64,000 bases of DNA, taken from contig MTEI01000009.1 of the NCBI GenBank assembly GCA_002083775.1, positions 62,001-126,000 on the forward strand, in the 5' to 3' direction. This stretch comes from Rhodoferax ferrireducens. GTDB lineage: Bacteria; Pseudomonadota; Gammaproteobacteria; Burkholderiales; Burkholderiaceae_C. Of the stretch, positions 36,831-46,978 are shown piece after piece (within the stretch, counting starts at the first letter, position 1; every line of letters begins with the position of its first letter). The notes beneath the pieces are model-generated. The model searched no databases. It was not told where the DNA came from and saw only the letters and a program-made list of their open reading frames with translations. The translations under genes were made by a program, and so were the position numbers.

Positions 36831-37667
36831 ATGGAAATTCGCCAACCCATCCACAGCGATCACGTCCGCACGCTTGACACCGAAGGCCTGCGCCGGCACT
36901 TTCTGGTCGAAGACCTGTTCAAACCCGATGAGGCCACACTGACCTACAGCCAGATCGACCGCATCATCGTCGGCGGCATCATGCCGGTCAACCAGGCGGT
37001 GTGCTTTTCGCCTGAGCTGGGGCGCTTTACCGGCACCGACTTTTTCCTGCAACGCCGCGAACTCGGCCTGATCAACATCGGTGGCGCCGCCCGCGTGCTG
37101 GTGGACGGTGAGGTTTTTGACATCGGCCAACGTGAAGCGCTGTATGTCGGCCAGGGTGCCAAACAGCTCGAATTCACCAGCGTAGACGCTGCGCACCCGG
37201 CCAAGCTGTATTTCAATTGCGCGCCTGCGCACACCAGCTACCCCAGCCGCAAGGTGACGCTAGCCCAAGCCTCGCCCGAGACGCTGGGCGCGCCAGAAAC
37301 CAGCAACCGCCGCACCATCTACAAGTACCTGGTGCCCGACGTGTTGCCCACCTGCCAACTCTCCATGGGTCTGACCCAGTTGGAGCCCGGCAACATGTGG
37401 AACACCATGCCGTGCCACACCCATGACCGGCGCATGGAGGTGTATTTCTACTTTGACATGAAGGCAGACGCCGCCGTGTTCCACATGATGGGTGAACCCA
37501 CGCAGACACGGCACATCGTGGTGCGCAATGAGCAGGCGGTGATCAGCCCTAGCTGGTCGATCCACTCCGGGGTGGGCACCCAGGCCTACACCTTCATCTG
37601 GGGCATGGTCGGTGAAAACCAGGTCTTCAAGGACATGGACCACGTGCCGATGGGCGCGCTGCGCTAA
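36831..37667 (+). CDS. kduI: 5-keto-4-deoxyuronate isomerase
   Basis: Converts 5-keto-4-deoxyuronate (DKI) to 2,5-diketo-3-deoxygluconate (DKII) in pectin-oligomer use. ATG 36831 gives 278 residues, the same length as E. coli KduI, with GAGAG upstream. The cupin metal site is [16 protein letters not shown] plus the later His in SWSIHSGVG. Other family blocks are [20 protein letters not shown] and [19 protein letters not shown]. kduD follows after 30 bp. Confidence 0.96.
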   Translation: MEIRQPIHSDHVRTLDTEGLRRHFLVEDLFKPDEATLTYSQIDRIIVGGIMPVNQAVCFSPELGRFTGTDFFLQRRELGLINIGGAARVLVDGEVFDIGQREALYVGQGAKQLEFTSVDAAHPAKLYFNCAPAHTSYPSRKVTLAQASPETLGAPETSNRRTIYKYLVPDVLPTCQLSMGLTQLEPGNMWNTMPCHTHDRRMEVYFYFDMKADAAVFHMMGEPTQTRHIVVRNEQAVISPSWSIHSGVGTQAYTFIWGMVGENQVFKDMDHVPMGALR

Positions 37668-37697
37668 GTCCGCCCCCTCAATGCCCAGGAGAACCGC

Positions 37698-38459
37698 ATG
37701 ATCTTGAACCATTTCAAACTGGATGGCCGTGTGGCCATCGTCACCGGCTGCAATACCGGGCTCGGCCAGGGCATGGCTTTGGCACTGGCACAGGCGGGGG
37801 CTGACATTGTTGGCGTCAACGTCGCCGCGCCAGACGACTCGCGGGCACTGATTGAAGCCACAGGCCGCCGTTTTCTGGACTTGCGCGCCAATTTGTCAGA
37901 CGTCAGCAGCATTGAGGGCCTGGTCAAACAGGCGCTGACCCTGACCGGCAGCGTGCATATTCTGGTGAACAACGCCGGCATCATCCGCCGCGAAGATGCC
38001 ATCAACTTCACCGAGAAAGACTGGGACGACGTGGTGGACCTGAACCTCAAGTCGGTATTTTTCTTCTCGCAAGCGGTGGCGCGCCAGTTCATGGCCCAAG
38101 GCACGGGCGGCAAGATCATCAATGTGGCTTCGATGCTGTCTTACCAGGGCGGTGTGCGGGTGCCGTCCTACACCGCCTCCAAAAGCGGCGTGATGGGCAT
38201 CACCCGTGCGCTGGCCAACGAGTGGGCCAAACACGGCATCAACGTCAACGCCATCGCCCCCGGCTACATGGCCACCGACAACACCACCGCCCTGCGCGCC
38301 GACGAAGCCCGCAACGCCGCCATTCTGGAGCGCATTCCGGCAGGCCGCTGGGGTGTTCCGGCAGATATGGCCGGGCCGGTGGTGTTTTTGGCGTCCGACG
38401 CGGCCAGTTACGTCAACGGCTACACCGTGGCCGTGGATGGTGGCTGGCTGGCACGCTAA
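37698..38459 (+). CDS. kduD: 2-keto-3-deoxygluconate 5-dehydrogenase
   Basis: Reduces DKII to KDG with NADH. A 253-residue short-chain dehydrogenase with nucleotide site VTGCNTGLGQGMALAL, NNAGIIRRED, catalytic Ser and Tyr-x3-Lys in MLSYQGGVRVPSYTASKSGV, and C-terminal GYTVAVDGGWLAR. AGGAG lies upstream of the ATG. It is the second gene of the kduI-kduD unit. Confidence 0.96.
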   Translation: MILNHFKLDGRVAIVTGCNTGLGQGMALALAQAGADIVGVNVAAPDDSRALIEATGRRFLDLRANLSDVSSIEGLVKQALTLTGSVHILVNNAGIIRREDAINFTEKDWDDVVDLNLKSVFFFSQAVARQFMAQGTGGKIINVASMLSYQGGVRVPSYTASKSGVMGITRALANEWAKHGINVNAIAPGYMATDNTTALRADEARNAAILERIPAGRWGVPADMAGPVVFLASDAASYVNGYTVAVDGGWLAR

Positions 38460-38632
38460 ATGCTGCACTGACACCATCGCAGCGCGTCATCGTCGCCGTT
38501 CCCTTCAGCTGACCTTTCAACGGAGTGACAACAAATACTTGCGCTTGTCTTCTGCTTGACCCGAAGGTTGGGCTGAGCCGTTGGCTGCGAGGAATATAAT
38601 TTGAAACACACTTCCAGGGAAATCAAAACAAA

Positions 38633-39433
38633 ATGGCTGATGAATCCTACGATGCCAAGCAACCCGAGTCGGTTGCCGCTGTATTAAAGGTCTTTGCGCT
38701 GCTGCAGGCCCTGGCTGAAAACAACGAGACCGGCATTTCAGACCTGTCAGTGCGTCTGGCCATGCCCAAGGCCACCGTCTACCGGTTTTTGCAGACCATG
38801 ATGACGGTAGGCTATGTGCGCCAGGAGCGCGACAGCGAGCGCTATGGCCTGACCATGAAGATGTTTGAACTTGGCACCAAGGCCTTGCAATATCCTGACC
38901 TGGTCGACCTGTCCAAGCACCACATGCAAATGATGGCCGACATCACCGGTGAAACGGTCCACCTGGGCACGCTGATTGACAGCGAAATCATCTACCTGCA
39001 CAAAGTCGATTCCCGCCACACCCTGGGCATGTACTCGCGCGTGGGCCGCCGCGCGCCCTTGCATTGCACCGCCATTGGCAAGGTGCTGATGGCCTGGGAA
39101 GACCCCGAACGGCGCGACCGCGTGTTGAATGGCTGTGACTTCAAGCGCTACCGAGAAAAAACCATCGTGGACGCCGACGCGTTTCTGACTGAGCTGGCGC
39201 AGGTCAAGGCGCAAGGCTACGGCGAAGACCGCGAAGAGTTCGATGACCACATCCGCTGCCTGGGCGTGCCCATTTTTGACCGTATCAACCGCCCGATTGC
39301 AGGCTTCAGCATCTCGTTCCCGACCTTCCGCTACGACGAGTCCAAAAAGGACGAGAACGTCGCCATGCTGCAAGCAGCCGCCAAAGACATCTCCACCCAA
39401 CTGGGTTGTACGCACTTTCCGCTGGACAAGTAA
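38633..39433 (+). CDS. kdgR: IclR-family regulator, KdgR-like
   Basis: A 266-residue repressor. The N-terminal winged helix (about 14-75) contains ENNETGISDLSVRLAMPKAT and VYRFLQTMMTVGYVRQERDS; the C-terminal effector domain has GETVHLGTLID, GRRAPLHCTAIGKVLMAW and YGEDREEFDDHIRCLGVPIF. IclR proteins of this kind respond to KDG and repress pectin and uronate genes. The downstream position from kduI-kduD, and similar palindromes before uxaC, dctP and kduI, support that role; TTGAAACACACTTCCA lies just upstream of its own start. Confidence 0.88.
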   Translation: MADESYDAKQPESVAAVLKVFALLQALAENNETGISDLSVRLAMPKATVYRFLQTMMTVGYVRQERDSERYGLTMKMFELGTKALQYPDLVDLSKHHMQMMADITGETVHLGTLIDSEIIYLHKVDSRHTLGMYSRVGRRAPLHCTAIGKVLMAWEDPERRDRVLNGCDFKRYREKTIVDADAFLTELAQVKAQGYGEDREEFDDHIRCLGVPIFDRINRPIAGFSISFPTFRYDESKKDENVAMLQAAAKDISTQLGCTHFPLDK

Positions 39434-39510
39434 CCCCGCTTCGGCCTCTTCCACGCCACGCAGTGCCGCTCGGCAAGCCCTGAAAAGACAAGGGAAATGT
39501 CCCCGGGGCT

Positions 39511-39539
39511 CTTGAAATGTCTTCAAACGCCCTTATCAT
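39511..39539 (+). promoter_or_regulatory. Heat-shock-type promoter of groESL
   Basis: CTTGAAA at 39511-39517, followed after 13 bases by CCTTATCAT, resembles a sigma-32 promoter. The same sequence also allows a sigma-70 reading (TTGAAA, 16-bp spacer, TATCAT). It directly abuts the CIRCE operator. Confidence 0.65.
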
Positions 39540-39565
39540 TAGCACTCGATAGAGAAGAGTGCTAA
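39539..39565. promoter_or_regulatory. CIRCE operator (HrcA binding site)
   Basis: TTAGCACTC-N9-GAGTGCTAA is a perfect CIRCE element. It places groES-groEL under HrcA repression, with the TSS expected within or next to it. Confidence 0.97.
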
Positions 39566-39661
39566 CAAACATTGGCGCGCTATCGCTTCAAGACAACAAC
39601 GGCCAGCTAGACCAGTTGGCGTTTTGGTTTTAACCCCTGTTTCGAAACTTAGGAGATCCTT

Positions 39662-39952
39662 ATGAAACTTCGTCCCCTGCACGACCGCGTGATTGTCAAG
39701 CGCGTAGAAAACGAAACCCGCACCGCTTCCGGTATCGTTATTCCTGACAGCGCTGCTGAAAAGCCTGATCAAGGCGAAGTGCTGGCCGTTGGCCCCGGCA
39801 AGAAGAATGACAAGGGCGAACTCGGCGCGATGAGCGTCAAGGTCGGTGACCGCGTGTTGTTCGGTAAGTACAGCGGCCAGACCGTCAAGGTCGATGGCGA
39901 CGAACTCCTCGTGATGAAAGAGGATGACCTGTTTGCCGTGGTTGACAAGTAA
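39662..39952 (+). CDS. groES: Co-chaperonin GroES
   Basis: The 96-residue heptameric lid of the GroEL folding chamber. Motifs are [18 protein letters not shown], the mobile loop [19 protein letters not shown] and the end [23 protein letters not shown] precedes the ATG. It is the first gene of groESL, regulated by the CIRCE element and a heat-shock-type promoter. Confidence 0.98.
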   Translation: MKLRPLHDRVIVKRVENETRTASGIVIPDSAAEKPDQGEVLAVGPGKKNDKGELGAMSVKVGDRVLFGKYSGQTVKVDGDELLVMKEDDLFAVVDK

Positions 39953-39965
39953 TCACACACTCTTT

Positions 39966-40020
39966 ATTCAATAGCTACTAGCCCTTTACCAATAAGGGCT
40001 AGAGGCCAATTTATCTTATA
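39966..40020. repeat. Full-length dispersed palindrome between groES and groEL
   Basis: ATTCAATAGCTACTAGCCC, TTTACCAATAAGGGCTAG, then AGGCCAATTT is a complete copy filling most of the 84-bp groES-groEL spacer. In the mRNA it should form a stable hairpin (AGCCCTT/AAGGGCT) ending about 16 nt before the groEL start. Confidence 0.92.
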
Positions 40021-40027
40021 TATCTAG

Positions 40028-41689
<1,662 letters not shown>

Positions 41690-41735
41690 CCAGGCGCTCA
41701 AAGTCGGGTGGCGTTTTAGCGCCCGACACAATTTA

Positions 41736-41772
41736 AAAACCCTGCAGGACTTGCGTTCTGCAGGGTTTTTTG
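41736..41772 (+). terminator. groESL terminator
   Basis: A 12-bp stem (AAAACCCTGCAG / CTGCAGGGTTTT) with a 10-nt loop runs into a T tract. A smaller GTCGGG...CCCGAC hairpin lies just before it. Confidence 0.9.
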
Positions 41773-41800
41773 GTCTCTAGCCCTTATGTATAAAGGGCTG
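41773..41800. repeat. Dispersed palindrome between groEL terminator and HAD gene
   Basis: GTCTCTAGCCCTTATGTA followed by TAAAGGGCTG has a good stem (AGCCCTTA/TAAAGGGCT). It lies between the convergent ends of groEL and the phosphatase gene. Confidence 0.8.
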
Positions 41801-41804
41801 AGGG

Positions 41805-42440
41805 TTATGCTTTATATAGCAAACCAAGCATTTCCAGCTCTGCCTGCAACTGCGGCGCGGATTCAAAGTGAATGCCCTGCCAGCCCAGTTCTTGCGCAGC
41901 GTGCACGTTGTGTTTCAGGTCATCAATGAACACGGTGCGCGCGGGCTCCAGGGCGTAGCGGTCTTGCAGAACCTGGTAAATCGCGGCTTCGGGCTTGATG
42001 TGTTGCACGTCGGCTGAAAATACGCCGCCGTCAAACCACCCAACGAAGTCGTAGCGTTCTTCCAGCAGGCGGGCATAAGGCAGCGGCATGTTGGACAGGT
42101 AATACAGTGCGGTGATGCCCTGGTTGGCTTGGCGCTGCCGGTGCAGGCGGGCCAACAGTGCCACCGTGTCGTCCATCGGCGTCAGCCGCTCGCCAATGCC
42201 TTTGACCAGGGTTTCCATGGCTTGCAGCGGCAACGCCAGGCGCTCGGCTGTTTGTGCAATCACCGCCTCCACATCCAGCGTGCCACGGTCAAACGCATGC
42301 CAATCCGGGTGCGCAAACATCTGGTGCGCCAGGCGTTTGGCTTCTTCAGGTGTTTGCAGTTGCTGCGGGAAGGTTTGCAGCAGCAACTGCGCGGGCTTCC
42401 AGGTGAACAGCACCGCGCCAAAGTCAAAAACGAGGTTCAT
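41805..42440 (-). CDS. HAD-family phosphatase, YihX-like
   Basis: A 211-residue haloacid-dehalogenase hydrolase. ATG 42440 is chosen over the longer frame because GGAGGG lies upstream and the protein then starts MNLVFDFGAVLF. That start contains motif I, although the usual second Asp of DxD is replaced (DFGAV), as in YihX-type sequences. Motif II is YLSNMPLPYA and motif III/IV is TVFIDDLKHNVHAAQELGW. YihX acts on glucose-1-phosphate; the real substrate here is unknown. It lies in the minus-strand group with pgi and tal. Confidence 0.85.
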   Translation of the reverse strand: MNLVFDFGAVLFTWKPAQLLLQTFPQQLQTPEEAKRLAHQMFAHPDWHAFDRGTLDVEAVIAQTAERLALPLQAMETLVKGIGERLTPMDDTVALLARLHRQRQANQGITALYYLSNMPLPYARLLEERYDFVGWFDGGVFSADVQHIKPEAAIYQVLQDRYALEPARTVFIDDLKHNVHAAQELGWQGIHFESAPQLQAELEMLGLLYKA

Positions 42441-42468
42441 GGGCGGGGCCCTCCAGGGTAGTTCAAAC

Positions 42469-43359
42469 TTATTCGGGGTTGAAAAATGGCGGCCAGGGCG
42501 CGTCTGGCGATGCAATCGCCAGCGTGGGCGGCAACGCTACGGGCACCGGGTCGGGCTGGGTGACCAGGCCCATGGCGCGCGCAGTCATGTCCGGGAAAGT
42601 CTGGCAGGGCTGCGTGGCTGACGGGCAAAACTGCGCTGGCCGCTGCAGGTAAATGCGCAGGCCGCCGCTGTCGTCTTGGGTCTGGCGCAGAGCGTCCAGC
42701 CAACGCGGCGCGTAGGTTTTCAGTTCCGGGCGAAAGCGTGTCAGCGCCTCGATTTGTTTTTCTGGCCAGCGGTTTTCCAGGCGCTCTGTTTCCAGGTCGA
42801 TGGGCGGGCGGATGTCGATCCAGCTGTCCTGCCCGGGCAAAGTCTGGCCAAAATGCCGCTGCGTACCCGCCAAGAAAAGACGGTTGCAAAACACGTCGCA
42901 GCGCCCAATCACTGTGGTGATCAGCGGGCGCCCAGCGAGTCGGGGTGCCAGCAAATCAATGCCCAGCGTGCGTTCAGGCCGCCCCAGGGCGTTGACCAAC
43001 ACGATATGGCGCACCCGACGCTCGGGGTGTAAAGCGTCTTCTTGCAGCGCGGATGCGTCATCCGGGTGGGGAAATTGGCTCAGCAGTTTGCCAAACCATT
43101 CGGCCAGGCGGCCACTGACAAACACGGTGTCGCCCACCCGCACGTAGTTGGGAGAGGCTGGGGTGCTATCAGCCGGTGGCAACTGTTTCGCGGCTGGCAA
43201 TACGGGTGCGGGTGCTGCTACTGACAGGGCTGAATCGGCTGACACCGCCTGCGCAGCCGCACCACACAGGCTGGCAACACCCACTGTTAGGCCCACCGCC
43301 CCAACCCGCAGGCGCTGCCAGGGGGAGCACTTGCTGCGTGTCAAAGCGGCGCCGGTCAA
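42469..43359 (-). CDS. Exported protein of unknown function
   Basis: A 296-residue protein with a probable signal peptide (basic start RSKCSPWQRLR, then GAVGLTVGVASLCGAAA) and a Pro-rich segment (about 45-70). The remainder has no motif I recognise; CDVFCNRLFL and CPSATQPCQTF contain paired cysteines that might form disulfides. The frame opens with TTG 43359, overlapping the pgi stop (TTGA), so it is probably translated by coupling from pgi. Confidence 0.6.
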   Translation of the reverse strand: MTGAALTRSKCSPWQRLRVGAVGLTVGVASLCGAAAQAVSADSALSVAAPAPVLPAAKQLPPADSTPASPNYVRVGDTVFVSGRLAEWFGKLLSQFPHPDDASALQEDALHPERRVRHIVLVNALGRPERTLGIDLLAPRLAGRPLITTVIGRCDVFCNRLFLAGTQRHFGQTLPGQDSWIDIRPPIDLETERLENRWPEKQIEALTRFRPELKTYAPRWLDALRQTQDDSGGLRIYLQRPAQFCPSATQPCQTFPDMTARAMGLVTQPDPVPVALPPTLAIASPDAPWPPFFNPE

Positions 43360-44924
43360 GCGCAGAGTTGCGCCAGCAGCCCGGCGGTCGAGGCATCCAG
43401 GCCAGCGGCGTTACCACTGAGCAGGCGCGCTTCCACGTCTTTGGCCAGCACCTTGCCCAATTCCACGCCCCACTGGTCAAAGCTGTTGATGCCCCACAGG
43501 CTGCCGGAGACAAACACGCGGTGTTCCTGCAAGGCAATCAGCGCACCCAGGGTGGCGGGGGTGAGCTCTTCCAGCAACAAAAAGGTGCTGGGGTGGTTAC
43601 CGGGAAAGTCTTTGTGGCCGCCTGCGTCCGCCTTGCCCAGCATCAGCGCTTGCGCCTGCGCCAGCACGTTGGCCAGCAGCAAGGTGTGGTGGCCCGGCAA
43701 GCTGTGGCGCGGCTTCTTGACCGCCACAAACTCCACCGGCACCACATCGGTGCCCTGGTGCAACATCTGAAAATAAGCGTGCTGGCCGTTGGTGCCGGGC
43801 TCGCCCCAGACTACCGGCGAGGTCGCAAAAGGCAGCGCTGCGCCCGAGGCATCCACGCGTTTGCCGTTGCTTTCCATCTCCAGTTGCTGTAAATACGCCG
43901 GGTAGCGCTTCATGGCGCTGTGATACGGCGCCACGTTGCGGCTGGTAAAGCCATGGAAGTTGCGGTACCACACGTCCAGCAGACCCAGCCGCACCGGCAG
44001 ATTCTGGTCAAGTGGTGCGGTGCGGAAATGCTCGTCCATGTCATGCGCACCCGCCAGAAATTGGCGGAAACCTGGCGCACCGATGGCAATGGCCAGCGGC
44101 AGGCCAATCGCCGACCACACCGAATACCGCCCACCCACCCAGTCCCAGAATCCAAAGGTGGTGCTGATGCCAAAGGCATTGGCCGCTGCCACATTGGTGG
44201 TGAGCGCCGCAAAATGCCGGGCGATGTCGGTGCCGCCTTGCGATGCAAACCAGGCCTTGGCGCTGTGCGCGTTGGTCATGGTCTCGATGGTGGTGAAGGT
44301 TTTGCTGGCAATCAGGAACAAGGTGTTTTCCACCGTGAGCTTTTTCAGCACCGACGCCAGTTCATGGCCATCGACATTGGAGACAAAGTGGAAGCGCTTG
44401 CCCGGCAGCACAAATTCGTCCAGCGCCAGCACCGCCATCTGCGGACCGAGGTCGGAGCCGCCAATGCCAATGTTCACCACGTCGGTGATGCTGGCATCCA
44501 AACGCAGCGTCTCGGCATAGGCCAACATGGCGTCCAGCGTGGTGTGCACAGCCGTCAATTCGCCAGATAAATTATTGATAGCTACTCGCCCTTTATCCAT
44601 AAGGGCTAGAGGCGGATTTCTCAATAACCAGTGCATCACCTGGCGACCTTCGGTGGCATTGATCTTGTCACCCGCAAACATGGCGTCGCGGTGCGATTCC
44701 AGGCCGCTTTGGCGCGCCAAGTCGAGTAACAGGGTCTGGGTGGTGGCGTCGATCCGGTTTTTGGACAGATCGGCAAAAACGTGCGGCGCACTTTGGCTGA
44801 ACGCGCCAAACCGGCTCGGGTCGGCGGCAAAAGCCTCGCGCACATCAAAAGTGCGGCCAGACGCGTCAAAGTGGGTTTGCAGGGCGCTCCAGGCGGGCGT
44901 TTGGTCGCAGCGGGTGGTGTTCAT
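43356..44924 (-). CDS. pgi: Glucose-6-phosphate isomerase
   Basis: Interconverts glucose-6-phosphate and fructose-6-phosphate. 522 residues from ATG 44924, with GGGAG upstream, the tal stop lying within the spacer. Family motifs are INIGIGGSDLGPQMA-like residues near 135, SKTFTTIETMTNA, the signature FGFWDWVGGRYSVWSAIGLP, the catalytic Glu region and LPGHHTLLLANVLAQAQALM. Residues about 100-117 (LALMDKGRVAINN) are a translated copy of the dispersed palindrome in a variable loop. It follows tal with a 1-bp gap. Confidence 0.95.
   Translation of the reverse strand: MNTTRCDQTPAWSALQTHFDASGRTFDVREAFAADPSRFGAFSQSAPHVFADLSKNRIDATTQTLLLDLARQSGLESHRDAMFAGDKINATEGRQVMHWLLRNPPLALMDKGRVAINNLSGELTAVHTTLDAMLAYAETLRLDASITDVVNIGIGGSDLGPQMAVLALDEFVLPGKRFHFVSNVDGHELASVLKKLTVENTLFLIASKTFTTIETMTNAHSAKAWFASQGGTDIARHFAALTTNVAAANAFGISTTFGFWDWVGGRYSVWSAIGLPLAIAIGAPGFRQFLAGAHDMDEHFRTAPLDQNLPVRLGLLDVWYRNFHGFTSRNVAPYHSAMKRYPAYLQQLEMESNGKRVDASGAALPFATSPVVWGEPGTNGQHAYFQMLHQGTDVVPVEFVAVKKPRHSLPGHHTLLLANVLAQAQALMLGKADAGGHKDFPGNHPSTFLLLEELTPATLGALIALQEHRVFVSGSLWGINSFDQWGVELGKVLAKDVEARLLSGNAAGLDASTAGLLAQLCA
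44574..44625. repeat. Full-length dispersed palindrome inside pgi
   Basis: ATTGATAGCTACTCGCCC, TTTATCCATAAGGGCTAG, then AGGCGGATTTCTCAA lies in frame within pgi. It retains both the core stem and the ATAGCTA flank, yet leaves the reading frame open. Confidence 0.88.
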
Positions 44925-44925
44925 G

Positions 44926-45873
44926 TCAGCTCCCAAGCAAAAGTTGGTCCAGTTTGGCGGCATCAGTGCAAAACGCGCGAATGCCCTCGGCCAGTTTCTC
45001 AGTGGCCATGGCGTCCTGGTTCAGAGCAAAGCGGAAGCTGGCCTCGTCAAAGTTCACCGGCGTCAAATCCAGCGCCTGTGCTGACTGGGCATCCAGCGCG
45101 CGCGTCAGGGGTGCGGTGCTTTGCGCCAACGTGGCCAGTAGCTCCGGGCTGATAGTGAGCAGGTCGCAACCGGCCAGCGCAATGATCTGGCCGACATTGC
45201 GAAAGCTCGCGCCCATCACCTCGGTGGCGATGCCGAACTTTTTGTAGTAGTTGTAAATCTGCGTCACCGATTGGACGCCGGGGTCGTGGGCGCCAGTGTT
45301 GTCTGCCTCGACCCAACCCGCACCAGCCGATTTTTTGTACCAGTCGTAAATGCGGCCCACAAACGGCGAGATCAATTGCACCCGCGCTTGGCCGCAAGCC
45401 ACGGCCTGGCAGAACGAGAACAGCAGCGTGAGATTGGTGTGGATGCCACGGCGCTCCAGTTCGGCAGCCGCCTGAATGCCTTCCCAGGTGGAGGCCACCT
45501 TGATCAGCACCCGGTCAATGTGGATGCCTTGCGCCTGGTACAGCTCAATGATGCGCTCGGCGCGGGTGATGGTGGCATTGCTGTCAAAACTCAAGCGCGC
45601 ATCGACCTCGGTGGACACGCGCCCAGGCACGATGGAGAGGATTTCGCAGCCAAAACGCACCAGCAGGCGGTCGGTGATTTCGTCCAGCGCACGGCCTGGG
45701 AACTGGGCCACGGTGTCGGTCAGCAAAGAGCGGTATTCGGGCTTTTGCACCGCTTTGAGAATCAGCGACGGGTTGGTGGTCGCGTCGGTAGGCTGGTAAG
45801 CCTCAATTTGTTTGAAGTCACCGGTGTCAGCGACCACGGTGGTGAATTGTTTGAGTGCGTCAAGTTGGTTCAT
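44926..45873 (-). CDS. tal: Transaldolase
   Basis: Moves a dihydroxyacetone unit between sedoheptulose-7-phosphate and glyceraldehyde-3-phosphate in the pentose-phosphate pathway. 315 residues, class I, with start [32 protein letters not shown], the Schiff-base Lys in [13 protein letters not shown] (about residue 130) and [16 protein letters not shown]. It forms a tight tal-pgi-exported-protein group on the minus strand. Confidence 0.97.
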   Translation of the reverse strand: MNQLDALKQFTTVVADTGDFKQIEAYQPTDATTNPSLILKAVQKPEYRSLLTDTVAQFPGRALDEITDRLLVRFGCEILSIVPGRVSTEVDARLSFDSNATITRAERIIELYQAQGIHIDRVLIKVASTWEGIQAAAELERRGIHTNLTLLFSFCQAVACGQARVQLISPFVGRIYDWYKKSAGAGWVEADNTGAHDPGVQSVTQIYNYYKKFGIATEVMGASFRNVGQIIALAGCDLLTISPELLATLAQSTAPLTRALDAQSAQALDLTPVNFDEASFRFALNQDAMATEKLAEGIRAFCTDAAKLDQLLLGS

Positions 45874-45916
45874 GCCGCCATTATCCGGCGGCTAAGTGAC
45901 AAAACACACAAAGTGA

Positions 45917-46963
45917 TTACAACGCCGCCACCACCGACACGCCGTGGTCAGCCAGCGTCAAACCCACTTCGGCGCCCAGCGACAACACGTCGGTCAAATC
46001 GGGCGAGACGACAAAAATCGGGCCCAAGCTCGTCTCAAAGGTGTATTCAAAAAAGCTGCCCAAATAGGCCAGCTTGAGCAGTTTGGCTGCCAGGCCGGTG
46101 CCATCGCGGTGAATGTGCCAGGCCTCAGGTCGCACTGCCACTTTCACCTGACCGGCGGCCACCACTTGGCGCGACTGGATCAGCAACGGCCCCAACTGCA
46201 CGGACCCCGACGCATCGGCCACGCCGGGGAACAACATGGCCTCACCCATGAACCCGGCGACAAACTCGCTGCCCGGTCGCTCGTACATGTCTTGCGGCGT
46301 GCCGCGCTGGGCAATCAGGCCGTCGTCCATGACGATGATCTGGTCGCTCACCGCCAGCGCCTCACTCTGGTCGTGGGTGACGTAGGCCACGGTGAGGTGC
46401 AGGCGCTGCTGCAAGCTGCGGATTTCTTCGCGCATGTCGCGGCGCAGGCGCGCGTCCAGATTGCTCAGCGGTTCATCAAACAGCAACACACCCGGCTCCA
46501 GCACCAAGGCGCGAGCCAGCGCCACACGCTGCTGCTGGCCGCCTGAGAGCTCGCTGGGCAGGCGCTCGTCGTAGCCCACCAGGCCGACGTTGCCCAGCGT
46601 CTCGACGGCGCGCCGTTGCGCCTCGCCCTTCTCGATACCCGACATCTTCAGGCCGTACATCACGTTTTCCAGCACGTTCATGTGCGGAAACAGGGCGTAA
46701 CTCTGGAACATCATGCTGACGTTGCGGTCGGCCGGGCCGAGCGTGGTCACGTCCTTGCCCTGCATCAGAATCTGCCCGCTGGTGGGTGTTTCCAGCCCGG
46801 CAATCATGCGCAGCACCGTGGTTTTGCCGCAGCCGGACGGCCCCAGGATGGTGGTCAGCGAGCCTTGCTCGATCTCGAAGTTCACGCCCTTGATCACCAG
46901 CGGCGCGCTTTTGTCGATGCCGTAACGCTTGGTGATGTTTTTGAATTCAACGCCGTAGGTCAT
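45917..46963 (-). CDS. ABC transporter ATPase, AfuC/FbpC-like
   Basis: The ATPase subunit of a binding-protein-dependent importer, about 348 residues. Walker A is LGPSGCGKTT, signature LSGGQQQRVALARAL, Walker B GVLLFDEPLSNLDARL and the H-loop YVTHDQSEAL; a C-terminal TOBE-type regulatory domain follows (about 240-348). The frame can start at TTG 46978, touching the permease stop, but ATG 46963 gives the usual N-terminus. It is the third gene of a binding protein-permease-ATPase operon; substrate is discussed at the binding protein. Confidence 0.9.
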   Translation of the reverse strand: MTYGVEFKNITKRYGIDKSAPLVIKGVNFEIEQGSLTTILGPSGCGKTTVLRMIAGLETPTSGQILMQGKDVTTLGPADRNVSMMFQSYALFPHMNVLENVMYGLKMSGIEKGEAQRRAVETLGNVGLVGYDERLPSELSGGQQQRVALARALVLEPGVLLFDEPLSNLDARLRRDMREEIRSLQQRLHLTVAYVTHDQSEALAVSDQIIVMDDGLIAQRGTPQDMYERPGSEFVAGFMGEAMLFPGVADASGSVQLGPLLIQSRQVVAAGQVKVAVRPEAWHIHRDGTGLAAKLLKLAYLGSFFEYTFETSLGPIFVVSPDLTDVLSLGAEVGLTLADHGVSVVAAL

Positions 46964-46978
46964 AGTGGTCTTTGTCAA

